A DNA stretch of 20,704 bases, taken from assembly GCA_023700885.1 (NCBI GenBank), contig JAMPYA010000017.1, positions 1-20,704 on the forward strand, read 5' to 3'. Position 1 is the stretch's first letter, and every line of letters starts with the position of its first letter. A model generated the notes under the pieces. It worked only from the letters and a program-made list of their open reading frames with translations, did not search any database and was not told where the DNA came from. This stretch comes from Flavobacteriaceae bacterium (GTDB lineage Bacteria; Bacteroidota; Bacteroidia; Flavobacteriales; Flavobacteriaceae). A program made the translations under genes and the position numbers. Of this stretch, positions 15,872 through 20,704 are shown piece after piece.

Positions 15872-17760
15872 TTCGGTTGCTGATAGTTACTAATTAATTT
15901 ATTGAATGCTGATTTATTAATTTTTACTTTAATCGTCTTTCTCAATCCTTCAATCCATTGTTGATCTAAATATTGTTGAAAATCATTCATTAATTTCCCC
16001 TTTGCTTCCTCAAAAGTCATGGGAGTTGTATTTAAAATCTCATCAACAATTACAAACTTCTGTTTTCCGTTTTCAGGATAAATTTTAGAAATCCCTTCCA
16101 TAAAATCAAAAGATTTCGGTAAAAGTAAACTTTCTTGTTCAAAAATACCTGATTTTATCTCAATATTCTCTGAATATTTAGTGAAACTTTTCTTAATATT
16201 TTCGATAGAATTCCCTTCCATTAAAAATTGAATAATACTTTTTGCCGTTGCTTCATCCGGGCTACTCATAATAGTTCCTTTTACCCTCTTTTCCCAGTAA
16301 TATTCATGCTGATGCTTATTAAAATATTTTTTTAACCCTAAGGTATCTTTTTCTGATTGATTCCAAATTTTGTGTTGTAAAATTTCAAACAGCAACAACC
16401 CTTCTTCATATTCCTTCATAACAGCTGCAAACTGAGGATTTACCTTTTCAAGATTATTTTTATGATATTCAATCAATTGAAAATCTATAAAATCATTATA
16501 ATTGTCATAAATAGTGTTGTTTCTATGTTGATTTAAATATGTTTGAAATTGCTTTACTGTTATATTTTGCTTATTGATACTGAAAAGAACTTGATCTGGA
16601 TTTAGCGCACTTAAATCAGTGATTTTTGAAATGACATCTTTATTTTTGACCAATTTATAGGTAGATTTTAATTTTTTAGCCAATGATTTTGTAATAATTT
16701 CAGATCGCTCATCATGCTGAACTTTTATTTTCAACTCTTGCTCCATTTCTTGATAATTTAGTAATGGATGTTTTTTGATCAATTTTACAATATGCCAACC
16801 ATAAACAGTCTTAAATGGTTTAGAAATTTGTCCTTCATTTAAATTAAAGGCAACATCTTCAAACTCTTTAACTAATTTTCCTGAACCAAATCTCGATATT
16901 TTCCCACCGTTTTGAGCTGAATTTTGATCTGCTGAGTATTGTTTTGCCAAGGTTTCAAAAGAGGCTCCATTCATTAATTTCTGATAAATTTCATCTACTG
17001 TACTGGCTTCATCCGTATTTTTTAACATGATATGTGCTACTTCTACTTCACCTTTAGTAGGTCTTTTGTCATTAATTTTTACAATATGGTAACCAAATCT
17101 TGTTCTAAACGGTTTAGAAATAGTACCAACTGTTGTATTGTAACAAGCCGTTTCAAAAGGATAAACCATATTAAAAGCCGTAAAATATCCAAGGTTTCCA
17201 TTATTTTCAGTTACCGACGGATCTTGAGAATAAGCGGTAGCAACAGTTTCAAAAGAAGTTCCATCCAATATTTTATTGCGAACTTCTATAATTTGGGTAT
17301 AAGTCGCTAAAGTGTCAGTCGGACTAGAACCTAAAGGTAATTGAAACAATAGGTGACTGGCATTTATATCGTATTTTAACCTGCTGTATGCCTCTTTAGC
17401 GAGAAACTCAACTGCTTGTTCATCTTTTAAAAAGGGTTCTATTAATTGTGCTCTATATTTAGTTAGTTCAGATTGATAACTTTTTGAAGTATCTAATCCC
17501 ATTTTTCTGGCATCAATTAATTTTAACTTAAAATTGATAAATAAATCGAGGTAAGTATTGATTTCTTCTTGATTCTTTACTGTAATTACATCGCTATTTT
17601 TATTAAATATATACTCAAATTCATCAACCGTAATATTTTGATTATCAATTGTTAGCAATACATTATTTTGTGCTTTTGTAAATTGATTAAAAACTACAAC
17701 AAGAATAAGTGTTAAAAGTTTGCGAAAATAAGATAGAAAATACACTTTAAACACAATCAT
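15868..17760 (-). CDS. Periplasmic peptidyl-prolyl isomerase with two parvulin domains and a long C-terminal domain
   Basis: This is a 630-residue envelope folding factor. A signal peptide covers about residues 1-30 (ending FTKAQ). A helical SurA_N-like region spans 33-125, and two parvulin domains follow. The first is at about 130-230, containing ASHLLFQLP, NNGNLGYF and RFGYHIVKI. The second is at about 238-328, containing VAHIMLKN, QNGGKISRFG and VYGWHIVKL. Both keep the core motifs, so this is probably the active isomerase of the cassette. The remaining 300 residues look like a second SurA_N-type region plus a degenerate third parvulin-like unit. It is the first of the three cassette genes and overlaps the following lipoprotein gene by 4 bases. 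DUF493 lies 58 bases upstream on the same strand; no convincing -7 box is seen in that gap, so readthrough from DUF493 is possible. Confidence 0.9.
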   Translation of the reverse strand: MIVFKVYFLSYFRKLLTLILVVVFNQFTKAQNNVLLTIDNQNITVDEFEYIFNKNSDVITVKNQEEINTYLDLFINFKLKLIDARKMGLDTSKSYQSELTKYRAQLIEPFLKDEQAVEFLAKEAYSRLKYDINASHLLFQLPLGSSPTDTLATYTQIIEVRNKILDGTSFETVATAYSQDPSVTENNGNLGYFTAFNMVYPFETACYNTTVGTISKPFRTRFGYHIVKINDKRPTKGEVEVAHIMLKNTDEASTVDEIYQKLMNGASFETLAKQYSADQNSAQNGGKISRFGSGKLVKEFEDVAFNLNEGQISKPFKTVYGWHIVKLIKKHPLLNYQEMEQELKIKVQHDERSEIITKSLAKKLKSTYKLVKNKDVISKITDLSALNPDQVLFSINKQNITVKQFQTYLNQHRNNTIYDNYNDFIDFQLIEYHKNNLEKVNPQFAAVMKEYEEGLLLFEILQHKIWNQSEKDTLGLKKYFNKHQHEYYWEKRVKGTIMSSPDEATAKSIIQFLMEGNSIENIKKSFTKYSENIEIKSGIFEQESLLLPKSFDFMEGISKIYPENGKQKFVIVDEILNTTPMTFEEAKGKLMNDFQQYLDQQWIEGLRKTIKVKINKSAFNKLISNYQQPK

Positions 17761-17818
17761 AATAAGTTATTTGATATACTTTAAACGATAGTTTTATACA
17801 TTTATTTTTAACCCTTAT

Positions 17819-18100
17819 TTAAAGAGAAATAATTCCTTGAATAACAGAAACTTCTCTATATTTTTGAATAATTTCATCAACTGAGTTTGATAAAACACTT
17901 ATTGTAAAACTCTTATATTTGTTTGTTTTAGATTCTTTTGAAGTAATTACGGCACCTTGAAAATTAAACAATTCCATTAAATGATTAATTTTTGTTGATT
18001 CATTGGGAACAATAAATTTATAGATATAATTTGTAGGAAAAGTTGTGTTTTCTATAAGTGTTTGTCTTAATTTTTTTAAAAATTCTTCTTGTAAATCCAT
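17819..18100 (-). CDS. DUF493 family protein (YbeD-like)
   Basis: This is a 93-residue cytosolic protein of the DUF493/YbeD family, a small ACT-like ferredoxin fold with no settled function. The recognisable parts are the Phe-Pro followed by YIYKFIVPN (about 22-34) and the C-terminal KYKSFTISVLSNSVDEI and YREVSVIQG segments. I chose the ATG at 18100. An upstream in-frame ATG at 18133 would add 11 residues not seen in the family, and a -7 box at 18130-18123 lies inside that extension. It is divergent from the AAA_28 ATPase gene and lies 58 bases upstream of the parvulin cassette. Confidence 0.85.
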   Translation of the reverse strand: MDLQEEFLKKLRQTLIENTTFPTNYIYKFIVPNESTKINHLMELFNFQGAVITSKESKTNKYKSFTISVLSNSVDEIIQKYREVSVIQGIISL

Positions 18101-18122
18101 TTTTATTACCTTTTCATATGTA

Positions 18123-18130
18123 CAAAAATA
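18123..18130 (-). promoter_or_regulatory. Putative -7 promoter box (TAnnTTTG) for the DUF493 gene
   Basis: On the minus strand this reads TATTTTTG, an exact TAnnTTTG match, 22 bases before the ATG at 18100. It predicts a leader of about 15 bases and supports the shorter start of the DUF493 gene. It may also serve the parvulin cassette downstream. Confidence 0.5.
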
Positions 18131-18164
18131 CATTAAATATTCACTTTATTTAGTAATTTGCAGC

Positions 18165-18695
18165 ATGCAAAATAAAATTGTCATTACCGGAGGTCCCGGA
18201 ACCGGAAAATCAACGCTTATTAATGAACTCATTAAAAGAGGTTATAATTGTTTGGAAGAAATTTCAAGAGATATTACTGAAATGGCAAGAAGAAATGGAA
18301 TTGAACAATTATTCTTAAAAAACCCGATGCTTTTTAGTGAAATGCTTTTAGAGGGAAGAGAAAATCAATATAAGATAGCTAACAATATGGATACTGATTT
18401 TATCTTTTTTGATAGAGGAATACCAGATATACACGCTTATATGAATTATATTAGTGTTGATTATCCGCCTATTTATGTTGAAAAAAGTATGAAATATAGA
18501 TATGATACCATTTTCATTACACCACCCTGGCAAGAAATTTATATTACCGATGAAGTGAGGTATGAAAATTTTGAACAATCATTAGCTATTTTTAATCACT
18601 TAAAAAGAACTTATGAAAATTTAGACTATCAATTAATAGAAGTTCCTTGTGGTACTATTGAATTTAGAACTGATTTTATTTTAAATAATCTTTAA
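18165..18695 (+). CDS. AAA_28-type P-loop ATP-binding protein, function unknown
   Basis: This is a 176-residue single-domain NTPase resembling small nucleotide-kinase-like AAA_28 proteins. Walker A is GGPGTGKST (9-17), starting almost at the N-terminus. FFDRGIPD (81-88) supplies the second acidic/Arg site, and TDEVRYENFEQS (128-139) looks like the lid carrying a catalytic Arg, as in kinases. The substrate is not known. I chose the ATG at 18165: the open frame runs back to 18045, but that stretch overlaps the divergent DUF493 gene and adds no family sequence. A -7-like TAATTTG (18154-18160) ends only four bases before this ATG, so the transcript could be leaderless, though the box is imperfect. 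The RecQ gene begins 7 bases after the stop, so the two are probably cotranscribed. Confidence 0.85.
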   Translation: MQNKIVITGGPGTGKSTLINELIKRGYNCLEEISRDITEMARRNGIEQLFLKNPMLFSEMLLEGRENQYKIANNMDTDFIFFDRGIPDIHAYMNYISVDYPPIYVEKSMKYRYDTIFITPPWQEIYITDEVRYENFEQSLAIFNHLKRTYENLDYQLIEVPCGTIEFRTDFILNNL

Positions 18696-18702
18696 GAAAT
18701 AA

Positions 18703-20601
18703 ATGAGCAATCCTGCTGAAATATTAAATCAATATTGGGGATTTTCTGCTTTCAGAGAACCTCAAGAAGCGATTATCAAATCAGTTATTGAAAATAAAAA
18801 TACCATCGCGCTCCTTCCTACAGGTGGTGGAAAATCCTTGTGTTATCAAATACCTACCTTACTTTCTGACGGAGTTTGCATCGTTGTTTCTCCTTTAATT
18901 GCTTTGATGCAAGATCAAATTAACAATCTTGAACATAAAAATATTAAAGCCGTTTTATTGTCTTCGCAATTATCTTCCCATGAAATTAATGTCATTTTTG
19001 ATAACTTACATTTCGGAAATTATAAGTTTTTATATGTATCACCCGAAAAATTACAATCATCATTCATTCAAGAAAAAATAAAACAATTACCGGTTTCTTT
19101 AATTGCCGTAGATGAAGCTCATTGCATTTCAGAATGGGGTCATGATTTTAGGCCATCTTATTTAAAAATAGCTTTGCTAAAAGAATTACATCCGGCTGTT
19201 CCTTTTATAGCACTAACCGCTACCGCAACTCCTTTGGTATTAGAAGATATTATAAAATATTTAGGTTTTGAAAATCCTCAAGTTTTTAAAAAATCTTTTT
19301 ATAGAGAGAATTTAGCCTATCAAGTGTATCATTTAGAGGATAAATTAACGACGTTAAAGTTGATGCTGAAAAAGATAAAAGCCCCAGCAATAATATACGT
19401 ACAAAGTAGGAAAATGACCAAAGAATTGAGTTTACAACTCAACAATTTAGGTTTTAAAAGTAATTTTTACCATGGTGGTTTAACTGTTGATGAAAAACAA
19501 ACCACTTTAAACCAATGGATTGATGAAGTGACTCCCATAATGGTGGCTACCAATGCCTTTGGAATGGGAATAGACAAACCCAATGTTAGAGCAGTAATCC
19601 ATTTAAATATTCCGAGTAGTATTGAAAATTATATCCAAGAAGCCGGAAGAGGCGGCAGAGATGGGAAAAAATCATTTTCTGTGGTATTGATAGATGATTC
19701 TGATTATTATGAAAGTGAACAGCAACTTTTAAAGACATTACCTGATGTTTCCTTTATTAAAGAGGTTTATTTTAAACTCAATCAGTATTTTAAAATTTCT
19801 TATGGCGATTGGATTCAAGAATCACTAACACTCGATATAGAATCATTTTGTACTCATTATAACTTTCATAAAAATAAAGTTTATCATGCCTTAAAAATGT
19901 TAGATTATGTTCAAATTCTTAGTCTAGATGAAAATTTTAACCGAAAATCTACAGTTACATTTTTGGCTAATAGTCAAGATGTATTTAATTATGTTGATAC
20001 TCATAAAGAATTAGGAAACCTTTTACAAATATTATTGAGAACCTATGGTGGAATTATAGATTTTACAACTCCGATTAACGAAAGTGCTCTTGCTAAAAAA
20101 TTGGGAATTTCTGTTGATTTACTTAAAAATCAATTAAGTCAATTAACTAAAGATGAAATGATTAATTATATTTCTGCCAATATTTATTTACAACTTTTAT
20201 TTCTTGTTCCAAGAGAAGATGAACGTACCATAAACTTAAAATCTAGACAAATCAACAATCAAAATGAATTGAAGCTAGCAAAATTTAATAAAATTGTTCA
20301 GTTTTTAAAAAATAATACCGAGTGTAGAAATCAACAATTACTTCATTATTTTGGAGAAGAAAATCCAATAAAGTGTAACATTTGTGATGTTTGCTTAAAC
20401 GAAAAAGCAAAAAAAAATAAGATTTCAACCAAAGAAATTGAATCTCAATTATTAGAAATTTTACAAAATCAAGCTAAATCAATAAATGAATTACTAGATA
20501 TAATTGAGGTTGAACGAAAATTATTGTTAGACATTTTACATTTATTAATAGAAAGAGATATTATAAGTTTAAATTTGCAAAATAAATTTCAATTAAAATA
20601 A
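18703..20601 (+). CDS. recQ: RecQ-family ATP-dependent DNA helicase with displaced zinc-binding site
   Basis: This is a 632-residue SF2 3'-5' DNA helicase for recombination and replication-fork repair. The N-terminal helicase core has FREPQ (17-21, motif 0), PTGGGKS (39-45, Walker A), DEAHC (137-141), TATATP (172-177), the C-lobe VATNAFGMGIDKP (281-293) and QEAGRGGRDG (312-321, motif VI). The zinc cysteines C541, C558, C561 and C564 have the standard CX16CX2CX2C spacing. However, they lie about 220 residues after motif VI, where E. coli RecQ has about 55. A winged-helix-like region (about 350-460) and more helical sequence fill the gap. About 68 residues follow the zinc site and look like a small winged helix; no HRDC domain is present. 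The stop overlaps the fmt start by one base (TAATG). Confidence 0.92.
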   Translation: MSNPAEILNQYWGFSAFREPQEAIIKSVIENKNTIALLPTGGGKSLCYQIPTLLSDGVCIVVSPLIALMQDQINNLEHKNIKAVLLSSQLSSHEINVIFDNLHFGNYKFLYVSPEKLQSSFIQEKIKQLPVSLIAVDEAHCISEWGHDFRPSYLKIALLKELHPAVPFIALTATATPLVLEDIIKYLGFENPQVFKKSFYRENLAYQVYHLEDKLTTLKLMLKKIKAPAIIYVQSRKMTKELSLQLNNLGFKSNFYHGGLTVDEKQTTLNQWIDEVTPIMVATNAFGMGIDKPNVRAVIHLNIPSSIENYIQEAGRGGRDGKKSFSVVLIDDSDYYESEQQLLKTLPDVSFIKEVYFKLNQYFKISYGDWIQESLTLDIESFCTHYNFHKNKVYHALKMLDYVQILSLDENFNRKSTVTFLANSQDVFNYVDTHKELGNLLQILLRTYGGIIDFTTPINESALAKKLGISVDLLKNQLSQLTKDEMINYISANIYLQLLFLVPREDERTINLKSRQINNQNELKLAKFNKIVQFLKNNTECRNQQLLHYFGEENPIKCNICDVCLNEKAKKNKISTKEIESQLLEILQNQAKSINELLDIIEVERKLLLDILHLLIERDIISLNLQNKFQLK

Positions 20602-20704
20602 TGCGACATAGTTTACGACTTGTTTTCATGGGAACCCCAGATTTTGCTGTAGGTATATTAAAAACCCTGATAGAACATCATTCTAATATTGTTGGGGTTG
20701 TAAC
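20601..20704 (+). CDS. fmt: Methionyl-tRNA formyltransferase, N-terminal fragment (cut by window edge)
   Basis: Only about 34 residues are visible. They start RLVFMGTPDFAVGILKTL after a short MRHSL, and FMGTPDFAV is the conserved opening of Fmt, which formylates initiator Met-tRNA using 10-formyltetrahydrofolate. The start ATG shares its A with the RecQ stop codon, so the genes are translationally coupled. The rest lies beyond the right edge of the window. Confidence 0.92.
   Translation, partial: MRHSLRLVFMGTPDFAVGILKTLIEHHSNIVGVV

Noticed and set aside
17032..17310. 92-codon plus-strand open frame inside the large parvulin gene
   Set aside because: It is antisense to the two conserved parvulin domains, with low-complexity composition and no homology I recognise.
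18045..18164. Plus-strand extension of the AAA_28 frame
   Set aside because: It is antisense to the DUF493 gene start and adds no recognisable sequence before the Walker A motif.
1..20704. Search for tRNA/rRNA genes, CRISPR arrays, insertion sequences and long direct repeats
   Set aside because: None was found by eye; gaps between genes are at most about 110 bases and hold only promoters, the operator and terminators.

Overview
The window is a gene-dense, strongly AT-rich piece of a Bacteroidota chromosome, most likely a Flavobacteriaceae-type organism. The evidence is a fused CcoN-CcoO cytochrome oxidase subunit preceded by ccoS and ccoI, several TAnnTTTG promoter -7 boxes (the Bacteroidota primary sigma pattern), a lipoprotein oligopeptidase B, a DUF3822 gene next to rsmD, and a three-gene parvulin cassette. 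No tRNA, rRNA, insertion sequence, prophage or CRISPR array is visible. No stretch above 300 bases lacks a gene; the longest gaps are about 100 bases.

Layout. Bases 1-4600 (minus strand) hold ccoI-ccoS-ccoNO, for assembly and core of a cbb3-type high-affinity terminal oxidase; ccoNO runs off the left edge. A divergent Crp/Fnr-family regulator follows (4698-5384). A 20-bp palindrome with CRP/FNR geometry lies in the gap between it and ccoI. A strong bidirectional terminator (5384-5417) separates this block from a minus-strand run: RecD-like helicase (10026-11447), lipoprotein oligopeptidase B (7834-9966), a cysteine-synthase-fold PLP enzyme (6780-7814) and an alpha-oxoamine-synthase PLP enzyme (5430-6674). 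The last two look like the first two steps of sulfonolipid (capnine) synthesis: cysteate formation, then condensation with a fatty acyl thioester.

From 11558 a plus-strand operon with overlapping genes encodes a two-helix membrane protein with a pilin-like stretch, a DUF3822 protein and RsmD. It converges on a minus-strand cassette of three SurA/PpiC-like envelope chaperones (13672-17760), and the two operons share a hairpin terminator that includes both stop codons. A small DUF493 gene (17819-18100) lies upstream of the cassette on the same strand. Divergent from it is a plus-strand series: an AAA_28-type P-loop ATPase, a RecQ-family helicase with an unusual domain order, and the start of fmt (cut by the right edge).

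Most of this is ordinary flavobacterial housekeeping. The parts most worth a second look are the putative sulfonolipid gene pair, the pilin-like/DUF3822 pair of unknown function, the regulator and its palindrome between fnr-like and ccoI, and the displaced zinc cluster in RecQ. Several genes have in-frame upstream extensions that I trimmed to better-supported starts; each entry gives the reason.
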